This document shows positions 52,634-61,162 of a stretch of 64,000 nt of DNA, piece by piece. Below the pieces are notes generated by a model. It saw only the letters and a list, made by a program, of their open reading frames with translations. It was not told where the DNA came from and did not search any database. Each line of letters starts with the position of its first letter. The first letter of the stretch is position 1. The position numbers and the translations under genes were made by a program. This DNA comes from Myroides pelagicus (lineage in GTDB: Bacteria > Bacteroidota > Bacteroidia > Flavobacteriales > Flavobacteriaceae). The stretch is from the NCBI RefSeq assembly GCF_009711055.1, contig NZ_WMJY01000001.1, positions 178,092 to 242,091 of the forward strand. The letters run 5' to 3'.

Positions 52634-54415
52634 TTAGTTAATTAAGATCTCTTCTTTTGGATATTTATAATTCGTAAAACGCTCTTTTTTGGTCATTGAC
52701 AAGATAATAGTCAACATACTCACACGACCTATAAACATGACCAATATAATAATAATCTTACTTGGATCTTTTAATTGACTCGTGATACCCGCACTCAATC
52801 CTGATGTACTATATGCAGAAAAAGCCTCATACACGAGGTGAATCAACTCGATATCTGGTTCAAAAATAGTCAGTGCAAAGATAGCAATTCCGATGACGAA
52901 TAACGACAACAAGATAATGGCAAATGCTCTTAATACCGATTGCTCGCCTACTTGTCTACGGAATACATCTATTTCAGTCTTTCCTTTGGCTAATGCCCAT
53001 ATATTCAAGATAGCGATAGCAAAAGTACTTGTCTTGATACCCCCTCCAGTTGATAATGGCGAAGCTCCAATCCACATCAGTAACATAATCAGCAAATAAG
53101 TAGGCACGCTAAACATGCCATTATCCACCGTAGCAAAACCAGCTGTACGCGGTGATGTTGCAGTAAAAAATGCGGTAACCAACTTACCTATTCCTGTATG
53201 CTCACGCAGAGTATTATTATACTCTAATACATAAATTAATAAGGTTCCTCCTACGATCAATATCCCTGTTGTGATCAAAATAATGCGCGTACTCAGGTTA
53301 ATAACACGAGGGATAAACTTACGAGTCCCTTCAAAATTAAACATCAATACACGGTTAATCAAAACATCTTTGACATACATATAAATATTATACACAATCG
53401 GAAAACCTAATCCTCCTAAGATAAACAAGGAGGCAATTATCATGTGTAAAGGATAGTTGAACCTATACTCAAAAGTATACAAACTCTCAGGTAAGGTAGA
53501 AAAACCGGCATTACAAAAAGCCGATACAGCGTGAAATATCGCAAAGAAAACACGGTCTGTCAATGAAGCAAACTCCTGATGTCTTATACTCATAAATACA
53601 GCTATCATTCCAAAGATTTGTATAATCCCAGAGATAACGATAATGCGTTTTAACGTACCAAAAACGTCACCTAGTCGGTCGATAGCAGACATATCTTTAA
53701 TGGCTAACTGGTTTCCATAGGAAGACCCCCCTTTAAAAAAGAAACTGAAGTAACTAGCTAAAGTCATAATACCCAATCCACCACACTCCATCAGAAAGAT
53801 CATTGCTGTCTTTCCAAATATGGTAAACTGAGACCCAATATCTACCGTTGCAAGTCCTGTCACACATACAGCACTAGTCGCTGTAAAAAGAGCATCTATA
53901 TAGCGCATACTCCCAGGCGTAACAGTCGATTTTGGAAAGGACAGCATAAACGCTCCAACAAAAATAATCAATAGAAAACTGACGATAAATAATTGTGGAG
54001 GGGTAAGTCTGGTCTGTTTTAAGTTGAACTGTAGGGAGGAAAACTCTCGCACTACCATGACAAATACTGCAAAAAATATAACTGCACTACTATCAAAAAA
54101 ATGACTAGTATAATCTGCATTCCATCGAGTAAATAGCAAAGTAGTAAACAATACTACACTAAATAAATCAAAGATAAGCACCCGCGACCTACTTCGGTAC
54201 CCCTTGGTAAAATACCGTGCTATCACGGCAATTAATCCTATAGCTATACAGGCGTTATAAACATGATGCAATAGGCTGTGATAATCCTTTAGGGTATTAA
54301 ACCCTAATTCAAAAATCAATATAAATAAAGTTAAAGCACTGATGGCAAATGGCAAGCGAATCAAAAAAAACTTCACGCGCATTGCTACTTCATCTTTCAA
54401 ACGATATAATGGCAT
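52634..54415 (-). CDS. TrkH/KtrB-type potassium channel subunit
   Basis: 593 residues with four M1-P-M2 repeats. Filter loops: TATSAVCVTGLATVD, SAFCNAGFST, TATSPRTAGFATVD and SAYSTSGLSAGIT, each with the key Gly. The N-terminal extension with four extra helices (about 1-130) makes it longer than KtrB and closer to long TrkH forms. It conducts K+ (and perhaps Na+) through the inner membrane. Its ATG shares one base with the DUF3037 stop (TAATG), so translation is coupled to that gene. Confidence 0.93.
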   Translation of the reverse strand: MPLYRLKDEVAMRVKFFLIRLPFAISALTLFILIFELGFNTLKDYHSLLHHVYNACIAIGLIAVIARYFTKGYRSRSRVLIFDLFSVVLFTTLLFTRWNADYTSHFFDSSAVIFFAVFVMVVREFSSLQFNLKQTRLTPPQLFIVSFLLIIFVGAFMLSFPKSTVTPGSMRYIDALFTATSAVCVTGLATVDIGSQFTIFGKTAMIFLMECGGLGIMTLASYFSFFFKGGSSYGNQLAIKDMSAIDRLGDVFGTLKRIIVISGIIQIFGMIAVFMSIRHQEFASLTDRVFFAIFHAVSAFCNAGFSTLPESLYTFEYRFNYPLHMIIASLFILGGLGFPIVYNIYMYVKDVLINRVLMFNFEGTRKFIPRVINLSTRIILITTGILIVGGTLLIYVLEYNNTLREHTGIGKLVTAFFTATSPRTAGFATVDNGMFSVPTYLLIMLLMWIGASPLSTGGGIKTSTFAIAILNIWALAKGKTEIDVFRRQVGEQSVLRAFAIILLSLFVIGIAIFALTIFEPDIELIHLVYEAFSAYSTSGLSAGITSQLKDPSKIIIILVMFIGRVSMLTIILSMTKKERFTNYKYPKEEILIN

Positions 54416-54789
54416 TATAAAACTAATTCTTCAAATAAACGATCAAAAAGTATCTCTAAATCCGTAGTCAATCCTGGTTGCGGTCGAGAAGTTTGAATAC
54501 ACGAACTCTTGACAGCCGTCAACCACCTAAAACGCTCATCAACCGCTAGTGTAGCAATAGGGTTCTCACATGTACGTCCTAGAGCAACTGCTTCAAAGGC
54601 TTCTGCGTATTTTTGTAATTCTAACGGTTCAATTTCACTGGAAAAACAAGTAATTCTGTTTTGATCTAACAATACTCTACTCAACAATTGCCGCTTTGAT
54701 TTGCAAAACAAAAGCAACCCAATATTGATAAACTCTTCGCGCTCAACTCTTGGTACAAAGCGAATTACTGCATACTCATATACTAACAT
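54415..54789 (-). CDS. DUF3037 protein
   Basis: 124 residues with the DUF3037 signature YEYAVIRFVPRVEREEFINIGLLLF near the start. No catalytic motif is recognised. It overlaps the end of the HipA-like kinase gene by 7 bp and the start of the TrkH gene by 1 bp. DUF3037 genes frequently neighbour HipA-like kinase genes; their joint function is not established to my knowledge. Possibly a regulator or partner of the kinase. Confidence 0.85.
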   Translation of the reverse strand: MLVYEYAVIRFVPRVEREEFINIGLLLFCKSKRQLLSRVLLDQNRITCFSSEIEPLELQKYAEAFEAVALGRTCENPIATLAVDERFRWLTAVKSSCIQTSRPQPGLTTDLEILFDRLFEELVL

Positions 54790-55559
54790 TCCCTATGTTT
54801 TTTGGCTTCGTTAATAAATAAGGCTGAATTTGCTAAGCGGTTACACAAAAACGAGTGATAAATAGTTCGTATCTCTTCTGCTGTATAATCCACTCCTTCC
54901 CACTGTAACCAATCACTAGGCAATAGATTTACAACCTCCAAAAGCACCTGTGGGTTTAGTATTTCCTTAAACTCTTTATCTACCTGATCTAGCATACTTG
55001 CCTTGGGCAACAAGACGTGATCCTTGATAAAACTAAAAGGAGTCAAAGCACTCTTCTCCCAATTGGTAAACGAATGGTGAAAATAAAAAGCAGCTCCATG
55101 GTCTATTAACCACAATTCTCTGTGCCATACAAGCATATTTGTATTTCGGTAGGTGCGATCCACATTGGTAATATATGCATCCAACCAGACTATTTTAGAC
55201 GCTAAATACGCATCTATTTCTTCTGCTGCTGGATCATAAGTCAAAGCACCTGACAAAAAGTGTAAAGCGAAATTCAACCCTTTACTAAACTGTAATAAGT
55301 CTTGTATTTCTTCATCAGCCTGAGTACGTCCAAAAGCCTCATCTAATTCTGCAAAGACTAGTTCAGGCACTTGTAGCCCTAACTTTTGCGCGATCACCCC
55401 ACCTAATAGCTCAGCAATCAACGCCTTCACTCCATGTCCTGCTCCTCTAAATTTCAAAACATACTTAAATCCATCATCTGCTTCTGCTAAAGCGGGTAAT
55501 GACCCTCCCTCTCTCAAAGGAGTAATATACCTTGTTACCGTTACTGTGCGCAAGTCCAT
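54783..55559 (-). CDS. HipA-like protein kinase
   Basis: 258 residues, HipA-type kinase fold without the full HipA N-domain. It begins MDLRTVTVTRYITPLREGGS, carries the phosphate-loop region (GFKYVLKFRGAGHGVKALIAE, invariant Lys), the catalytic NVDRTYRNTNML segment (Asp/Asn) and the metal-binding Asp in LIDHGAAFYFHH. HipA phosphorylates glutamyl-tRNA synthetase in toxin-antitoxin systems, but this family is chromosomal, lacks HipB, and its target is unknown. Operon with DUF3037, TrkH and KtrA. Confidence 0.82.
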   Translation of the reverse strand: MDLRTVTVTRYITPLREGGSLPALAEADDGFKYVLKFRGAGHGVKALIAELLGGVIAQKLGLQVPELVFAELDEAFGRTQADEEIQDLLQFSKGLNFALHFLSGALTYDPAAEEIDAYLASKIVWLDAYITNVDRTYRNTNMLVWHRELWLIDHGAAFYFHHSFTNWEKSALTPFSFIKDHVLLPKASMLDQVDKEFKEILNPQVLLEVVNLLPSDWLQWEGVDYTAEEIRTIYHSFLCNRLANSALFINEAKKHREC

Positions 55560-55665
55560 TTGAGCGTTTTCATTTATATTTATTTATTTCAATCTACAAT
55601 ATTACTTAAAAAAAAAGAAAATACTATAAATCCTCTATCTAACTTTCACTTTTTTTATATTTCTT

Positions 55666-56196
55666 TCAAATACGCGGGGATACCTTCCTATAGCAAGGAC
55701 AATCAATATCATGCGCTCCTTCCATATAAGCCGTACTCATCAAGAACTCTTTCACAATCTCTACACCGACAAATTTGAACTGCTTTTTAAAGAGTTTGAC
55801 TGCTTTGTCAATCGTACTAAAATCTTGCTGATCTAGCCAGTTCTTAAAACTGCCATGTGTTTGTTGCAATACGATTATCTGTTGAGCATTATATACCGCT
55901 GCATGGACCTTCAACCTATTTCTGATAATCCCTTTGTCTTGTAAAAGTTCTGCAATCTTTTCCTCTGTATAATTTGCTACAACTTCAATGACAAAATGGT
56001 CATAGGCTTGCTTAAAATTAGCGCGCTTATTCAATATTGTATTCCAACTTAGTCCAGCTTGATTAATCTCTAGAACTAAGCGTTCGAATAACTCATTATC
56101 ATCAGATAGTGGCACTCCATACTCCTTGTCGTGATAATACTTGTTCGGATTACTCCAATCTTCTCCCAAAGAAGCTACATAGGCACAATAACTCAT
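55666..56196 (-). CDS. tag: DNA-3-methyladenine glycosylase I
   Basis: 176 residues. Tag motifs: CAYVASLGEDWSNPNKYYHDKEYGVP (the Cys and His of the Zn site at the start and later CPCYRK), LFERLVLEINQAGLSWNTIL, and AVYNAQQIIVLQQTHGSFK. It removes 3-methyladenine from alkylated DNA. The normal family length is about 185. It lies 3 bp after the hypothetical membrane protein gene, so the two are co-transcribed. Confidence 0.92.
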   Translation of the reverse strand: MSYCAYVASLGEDWSNPNKYYHDKEYGVPLSDDNELFERLVLEINQAGLSWNTILNKRANFKQAYDHFVIEVVANYTEEKIAELLQDKGIIRNRLKVHAAVYNAQQIIVLQQTHGSFKNWLDQQDFSTIDKAVKLFKKQFKFVGVEIVKEFLMSTAYMEGAHDIDCPCYRKVSPRI

Positions 56197-56199
56197 CGA

Positions 56200-56598
56200 T
56201 TAAACTACTTTGATTTTAGCGTCTGAAAATATCTTTTTAAACTTGTCCTTATCAGTTATTTGCTTTAACCCAAATACATCACGAGACTTACCATTGTTCA
56301 ATCTAATAGTAGCCTTTGTAGCCATTGCTTTAGGTAATTTCACATATTTTATATTGTATTTGTCTATCTTTTCAATCGCAGTATTGACAAACAGATTCTT
56401 ATAAGCTAAATACAAAAAGACAGCTACGATCACACAAAAGACATAGTCCATCTCTCGAGGATTACTCCAATCCGCTAAATAAAGCTTCAAAGCTCCCAGA
56501 ATCAATATACTCACAGACATAATGCGAGAAGACATCAGTCGCCCCTTGTAGTTATCATTTATCTCTACTTGCTGTGTTTCTTTATTATATTTTACCAT
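56200..56598 (-). CDS. Small membrane protein of unknown function
   Basis: 132 residues. Two hydrophobic segments near residues 25-40 (MSVSILILGALKLYLA) and 48-65 (VFCVIVAVFLYLAY) followed by a soluble part (IEKIDKYNIKYVKLPKAM...GLKQITDKDKFKKIFSDAKIKVV). I do not recognise a family. Its stop is 3 bp from the tag start. Function unknown. Confidence 0.7.
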   Translation of the reverse strand: MVKYNKETQQVEINDNYKGRLMSSRIMSVSILILGALKLYLADWSNPREMDYVFCVIVAVFLYLAYKNLFVNTAIEKIDKYNIKYVKLPKAMATKATIRLNNGKSRDVFGLKQITDKDKFKKIFSDAKIKVV

Positions 56599-56710
56599 TT
56601 TAGTTTATTTTAAATGTAAGATACAAATCTATTGAGAAAAACACTAAACCCTAGCTAAGGTTTTGTTAGTATTTATCGCATAAATTACGAAGTAGAGCTA
56701 TAAACACAAA

Positions 56711-56733
56711 AAAGGAGTATTTCAAACTCCTTT
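56711..56733 (-). terminator. Terminator after the lipoprotein gene at 56748
   Basis: Stem AAAGGAGT / ACTCCTTT with a 7-nt loop and a - strand T run (56708-56713). Confidence 0.85.
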
Positions 56734-56747
56734 CTATATATACTGAT

Positions 56748-57335
56748 TTATTTCGTGTGAAAATACAAATAAGACACTCCTTTATTCATACTTCCCTCTG
56801 TGATATTTGAAAGCTTATCCTCTAAGCGCATATAACCCTTTTGAAAACCGATGGCTAACTCACCACTAAATACTTGTTTACGTTCTATATAATACTCTTT
56901 ATCAGGATCAACTTCTAACTCTGCTTCTGTAGCTGGTCTTTTGTGCTGTGTACTAACATAAACCATTGCATACCCAGGTTTTGCAATACTTCGAATCACA
57001 ATCTCCTCTGGTAAGTCCCAAATCAGCTTACACGTTTCTTTGTTATCCTCTGTTTTTGTCTTGGCGTAGTTACTATAATTCCATACTTTTCTATCTTCAG
57101 GGACATATAAATGATCCTTTTCTTTGCAATTGCCATCAGTTTCAGACACTAATCCCACAGGACGACTACCAACTTTATTACCTGCATACTTCAGGTATCC
57201 CGTTGGTACTTGATCTAAACTCGTCAATTCTGTATAAGGCGCATCAAATACAGGGTCACTCCCTGGTGCATCATCATTCTTGCTACAGCCTGTCAGCAAT
57301 AACACTATCCCAACGATAAGTAAACTCTTCTTCAT
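56748..57335 (-). CDS. Lipoprotein of unknown function
   Basis: 195 residues with signal MKKSLLIVGIVLLLTGC17 SKNDDAPGSD; the Asp-rich segment after Cys resembles the surface-export signal of Bacteroidota. Mature part unrecognised (YLKYAGNKVGSRPVGLVSETDGN, IVIRSIAKPGYAMVYV). A TATATTTG element lies on the - strand at 57361-57368, but no -33 box is clear. Single gene with its own terminator. Confidence 0.7.
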   Translation of the reverse strand: MKKSLLIVGIVLLLTGCSKNDDAPGSDPVFDAPYTELTSLDQVPTGYLKYAGNKVGSRPVGLVSETDGNCKEKDHLYVPEDRKVWNYSNYAKTKTEDNKETCKLIWDLPEEIVIRSIAKPGYAMVYVSTQHKRPATEAELEVDPDKEYYIERKQVFSGELAIGFQKGYMRLEDKLSNITEGSMNKGVSYLYFHTK

Positions 57336-57386
57336 AATTATTGTTAATTAGTTATAAATACAAATATAATCAATCGACAAAAATAA

Positions 57387-57420
57387 AAAACGCCTAAACA
57401 AATGATTGTTTAGGCGTTTT
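57387..57420 (-). terminator. Terminator after lpd
   Basis: Stem AAAACGCCTAAACA / TGTTTAGGCGTTTT with loop AATGAT and flanking A/T runs. Confidence 0.9.
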
Positions 57421-57441
57421 TTGAATATATCGTTTAGATAC

Positions 57442-58845
57442 TTACACGTGAATTGCTCTGTTATCAGTAGCAGCTAAAGCCGCTTCTTTGATAGCTTCTG
57501 CAAATGTTGGGTGAGCGTGAGACATTCTAGCGATATCCTCAGCAGATGCTCTATACTCCATAGCTACTACAGCTTCAGCAATTAAGTCAGCAGCACGAGC
57601 ACCAACCATGTGAATTCCTAAGATCTCATCTGTATTTTTATCAGCTAAGATTTTAACGAATCCATCAGTATCAGCACTTGCTCTAGCACGTCCTAATGCT
57701 TTGAATGGGAAGCTACCTAATTTATACTCTACTCCAGCAGCTTTTAATTGCTCTTCTGTTTGTCCAACAGCAGCAATCTCAGGCCATGTATATACTACAC
57801 CTGGGATCAGGTTATAGTCAATATGAGGTCTTTGTCCTGCTAAGAACTCAGCTACCATCACACCTTCTTCTTCCGATTTGTGTGCTAACATTGCTCCACG
57901 AACTACGTCACCGATAGCATAGATATTAGCAGCTGACGTTTGTAAATGATCGTTTACTTCAACTTGTCCTCTTTCATTCAATTTCACTCCAGCTTTCTCA
58001 GCGTTTAATCCATCAGTATACGGACGACGACCTACAGCTACTAAAGTGTAATCTCCTTCTAAAGTAACGATTTCTCCTTTTTTATCTTCAGCAGATACTT
58101 TTACTACATCACCTTCACGAACTACAGCTTGTACTTTGTGAGAAGTGTAGAACTTCATACCTTGTTTTTTCAACACTTTCGTTAACTCTTTAGACACAGC
58201 ACCATCCATAGTTGGCAAAATTCTGTCTGCGAATTCAACTACAGATACTTGAGCACCTAATCTTAAGTAAACTTGACCTAACTCTAACCCAATAACTCCA
58301 CCACCGATGATGATAAGATGCTTAGGAACTTCTGGTAACTTTAAAGCTTCTGTAGAAGTAATGATACGCTCTTTATCTAGAGTGATAAATGGCAATGTAG
58401 AAGGTTTTGATCCTGTAGCAATAATAGTGTGTTTTGCTTCAACTGTTTCTACAGCACCATCTTTTTTAGTGATATTGATTGTAGTTGCATTTTCAAAAGA
58501 ACCTACTCCTTCAAATACAGTAATCTTATTCTTGTCCATTAAGTATTTTACTCCTGCACAAGTTTGATCTACTACTGCTTGTTTGCGCTCAATCATCTTA
58601 GCTAAGTCCACTTTTACATCACCTGCAATCTCGATACCATGAGTAGCAAAGTGCTTTGTTTCCTCCACTAAGTGAGTTGAAGACAACAACGCTTTAGAAG
58701 GAATACATCCTACGTTTAAACATGTACCTCCTAATGTTGAGTATTTTTCAATAATAGCAGTTTTAAATCCTAACTGTGCACAACGAATAGCAGACACATA
58801 TCCTCCAGGTCCTGAACCTATTACAACTACGTCAAATGAATTCAT
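57442..58845 (-). CDS. lpd: Dihydrolipoyl dehydrogenase
   Basis: 467 residues from the ATG at 58845 (MNSFDVVVIGSGPGGYVSAI); an upstream ATG at 58884 would add a Lys/Gln-rich tail absent from the family. FAD site GSGPGGY (10-16), redox disulfide GGTCLNVGCIPSKALL, NAD site GGGVIGLELGQVYLRLG, second FAD site YAIGDVV and active His-Glu in HAHPTFAEA. It re-oxidises lipoamide in 2-oxoacid dehydrogenase complexes. Not beside other complex genes. A TTTG-N22-TAAATTTG promoter lies upstream. Confidence 0.95.
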   Translation of the reverse strand: MNSFDVVVIGSGPGGYVSAIRCAQLGFKTAIIEKYSTLGGTCLNVGCIPSKALLSSTHLVEETKHFATHGIEIAGDVKVDLAKMIERKQAVVDQTCAGVKYLMDKNKITVFEGVGSFENATTINITKKDGAVETVEAKHTIIATGSKPSTLPFITLDKERIITSTEALKLPEVPKHLIIIGGGVIGLELGQVYLRLGAQVSVVEFADRILPTMDGAVSKELTKVLKKQGMKFYTSHKVQAVVREGDVVKVSAEDKKGEIVTLEGDYTLVAVGRRPYTDGLNAEKAGVKLNERGQVEVNDHLQTSAANIYAIGDVVRGAMLAHKSEEEGVMVAEFLAGQRPHIDYNLIPGVVYTWPEIAAVGQTEEQLKAAGVEYKLGSFPFKALGRARASADTDGFVKILADKNTDEILGIHMVGARAADLIAEAVVAMEYRASAEDIARMSHAHPTFAEAIKEAALAATDNRAIHV

Positions 58846-58881
58846 AATATTTTTTCTTATTTGTTGTTTATATATAAAAGA

Positions 58882-58915
58882 CAAATTTACACTTTTTATA
58901 TAAGTAAGCTACAAA
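58882..58915 (-). promoter_or_regulatory. Bacteroidota-type promoter for lpd
   Basis: On the - strand TTTG (58912-58915), 22-bp spacer, TAAATTTG (58882-58889). The element covers the upstream ATG at 58884, so it supports the ATG at 58845, about 37 bp downstream. Confidence 0.5.
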
Positions 58916-58943
58916 CTTCACGCTTTTATTAAAGCTTTTATCA

Positions 58944-59822
58944 TTAATAAATCACGTGCAAAGCTCCTTTTAAGACTTTTATTTCAAAATGATTGGTATC
59001 GTACTGATAATACTCTCCATCCATCTGTAGTCCATTGCGCGACTGATCAATAATTTCCACCTTAATATAATCCGTCTGTACATAGTCCGTTTTCCTAAAG
59101 CGATCTGTCTTCTTTAGCAAGACATACAGACCAAAGGTCAACTGCTTAAAAATATTGATCTTTGGTACCATTAGATAATCTAACTGACCATCTGTCAAAC
59201 TTGCCTTAGGTGTAAGAGTCATATTATACCCCATCTCATTGGAGTTGGATATAAAAAGAAGTAGTGGATTAACTTCTTTCACTTGTCCTTGATAACTTAC
59301 CCTCATACGCTTAGCCTTGTAATTCTGTGCTGAATTAAGCGATGCTTTGATGTAAGCACTCAGTTTACGCTTACCTGACTTTTCATAATTATCAATAATC
59401 GTCGCATCTATACCAAATCCCATATTACTAAAGAAATACTCCCCATTGACACTACCTACATCCATTCGCATAGATTTTCCATCACGTACTCGTTTGATTG
59501 CCTGCTCAATGTCTTTGGGTATAGACAAATTTGATGCCAAACCATTTCCCGATCCCACAGGTACAATACCAAAGCGTACTTCCTTCCCTACTAATTCGGT
59601 AGCTACCTCATGAATCGTACCATCTCCTCCACACGCCACTATCACATCAGCACCTTGCGTAATAGCCTCTTGTGTAAGCACAATAGCGTGTTTTTTATAG
59701 GTCGAGTATTTTGCAAACACTTGATACTTATCTGAATCAAAGAAAGTATCTAAGTAAGCTTGTGAAATTTCATGCTTCCCCTTCCCTGATATTGGATTGA
59801 TTATAAAATATATTTTAGTCAT
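58944..59822 (-). CDS. Diacylglycerol/lipid kinase (YegS/DgkB family)
   Basis: 293 residues from the ATG at 59822 (MTKIYFIINPISGKGKHE); the longer frame upstream would add a hydrophobic, non-homologous segment. NAD-kinase-like fold: FIINPISGKGK, VACGGDGTIHEVATEL (nucleotide site, about 60-75), PVGSGNGLASNLSIP, and QLDYLMVPKI in the second domain. It phosphorylates a lipid such as diacylglycerol; the lipid cannot be told. Downstream of the rhodanese gene in the same direction but with a large hairpin between. Confidence 0.9.
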   Translation of the reverse strand: MTKIYFIINPISGKGKHEISQAYLDTFFDSDKYQVFAKYSTYKKHAIVLTQEAITQGADVIVACGGDGTIHEVATELVGKEVRFGIVPVGSGNGLASNLSIPKDIEQAIKRVRDGKSMRMDVGSVNGEYFFSNMGFGIDATIIDNYEKSGKRKLSAYIKASLNSAQNYKAKRMRVSYQGQVKEVNPLLLFISNSNEMGYNMTLTPKASLTDGQLDYLMVPKINIFKQLTFGLYVLLKKTDRFRKTDYVQTDYIKVEIIDQSRNGLQMDGEYYQYDTNHFEIKVLKGALHVIY

Positions 59823-59923
59823 GGTTAATTTTACCTTCAAAATATTGGATAGCAAATATACAAAAGCACTTCCTATTGCTATACTAAAATAAAAAACAAT
59901 AGTTGTCCTTGTGTTCAATTAAC

Positions 59924-59962
59924 AAGACAGGTCAGTAACCTCAGAGGTTACTGACCTGTCTT
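59924..59962 (-). terminator. Large perfect hairpin after the rhodanese gene
   Basis: 19-bp perfect stem AAGACAGGTCAGTAACCTC (59924-59942) with its complement (59944-59962) and a one-base centre. It starts 20 bp after the rhodanese stop. The 3' flank is only moderately T-rich, so it could also be an RNA-processing hairpin or a protein site. Confidence 0.7.
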
Positions 59963-59981
59963 TATAACTTTCTGATTAAGA

Positions 59982-60293
59982 TTATCCTACTGTTGGTCCT
60001 TCCCACTCAGTAATACCTCCTAATAAGTTAAATGTATTTTCGAATCCTAACTGTCCCATTAACAGACACGCCTGGTTACTTCTACCTCCTGATTTACAAT
60101 ACACAAAGTAGTTCTTCGACTTATCCAATTGTTCTATTTCGTCTAAGAACCCCTGTCCTTTGTAAATATCAATATGAAGTGCATTAGGAATTGCTACTTC
60201 TTCTACTTCCTCTATTGTGCGTACATCTAAGATTACGGCATTGTCGTCCTCTTGATATTTCTCCCACCACTGTTCTTGTGATAAATTCATCAT
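59982..60293 (-). CDS. Rhodanese-domain protein
   Basis: 103 residues, one rhodanese domain with the active-site loop YCKSGGRSNQAC (Cys near residue 67), preceded by VILDVRTIEEVEEVAI. It probably transfers sulfane sulfur or acts as a sulfur carrier in the cytoplasm. The start at 60293 (MMNLSQEQWWEKY) could equally be the second Met at 60290. A CAAATATA element (TATATTTG on the - strand) lies 23 bp upstream but lacks a good -33 box. Confidence 0.88.
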   Translation of the reverse strand: MMNLSQEQWWEKYQEDDNAVILDVRTIEEVEEVAIPNALHIDIYKGQGFLDEIEQLDKSKNYFVYCKSGGRSNQACLLMGQLGFENTFNLLGGITEWEGPTVG

Positions 60294-60417
60294 GCTAATA
60301 TGTTTTGTTTCTGTTCAAATATAAGATTATTCCAAAAGTAATAACCTTTTTTTGTAAAAAAAGTAAACGTATATAAATTGTATTTAGTTATTTTGTCAGC
60401 GTTAAATAAATACAATT

Positions 60418-61080
60418 ATGTCTTCACACCACATTGTTAGAGATGACCAAGAACCTGCATTAATTATAGCCAATGGAGCAGCGTGTAGTCAGGAGTTAAT
60501 GGGGCAATTATTAGAGTGGTCTCCACTAGTCGTAGTGCTTGACTCAGCTATCGAACGCGTAATCGAACTAGGTATTAAAGTTGATGTTTTAATAGGCGAC
60601 TTTGATCGAAATTTTGACGCTGACAAATACCGCGAAAAACAATACCCGATAGAGATTGTGCACCTTGCCGATCAGAACTCTACTGACTTAGAAAAAGCCT
60701 TTGACTATCTCATCGACAGAGGTATTCCTGCCGCTAATGTCATCTGGGCTACTGGTAAACGTGCAGACCACACCATTACTAATATTACCAATATTTGTAA
60801 ATATAGAGAACAGCTCAAAATAACGATTTACGACGATTACTCCCGTATCTATCCCTTGCCTAAACTATTCAAAAAATGGTATGAGAAAGATACCATACTA
60901 TCGCTAATCCCCGTAGGAGAGGTTACAAATATTGTCTCGACCAACTTGCTTTACCCCCTAAATAATGAAACTCTTTCACTAGGGACACGTACAGGAAGTA
61001 GTAATACTGTTTTAAACGATGGACTGGTTCACATAAGTTACAATACAGGTTATCTGCTAATGATGGAATGCCATGATTAA
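60418..61080 (+). CDS. Thiamine pyrophosphokinase
   Basis: 220 residues. Catalytic region VVLDSAIERVIELGIKVDVLIGDFDR (Asp cluster), then DQNSTDLEKAFDYLIDRG and a C-terminal beta domain ending HISYNTGYLLMM. It converts thiamine to thiamine diphosphate with ATP. Family length is about 210. Diverges from the rhodanese gene; no thiamine riboswitch is seen in the 124-bp spacer. Confidence 0.9.
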   Translation: MSSHHIVRDDQEPALIIANGAACSQELMGQLLEWSPLVVVLDSAIERVIELGIKVDVLIGDFDRNFDADKYREKQYPIEIVHLADQNSTDLEKAFDYLIDRGIPAANVIWATGKRADHTITNITNICKYREQLKITIYDDYSRIYPLPKLFKKWYEKDTILSLIPVGEVTNIVSTNLLYPLNNETLSLGTRTGSSNTVLNDGLVHISYNTGYLLMMECHD

Positions 61081-61162
61081 GCTAAATTAAACTTCTCAAT
61101 AAAAAACAAAAGCAATGCTTCTTAAAAAACTCTCTTCTTAGAAAAAACTTTGGATAAATAAT

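Noticed and set aside
54783..55559. HipBA toxin-antitoxin module
   Set aside because: No HipB-like HTH antitoxin is adjacent; the partner is DUF3037 and the downstream genes are K+ uptake genes.
59823..59918. N-terminal extension of the lipid kinase
   Set aside because: Hydrophobic non-homologous residues before the family start MTKIYFIINP.
60294..60417. TPP riboswitch before the thiamine pyrophosphokinase gene
   Set aside because: The spacer is AT-rich and lacks the conserved CUGAGA core.
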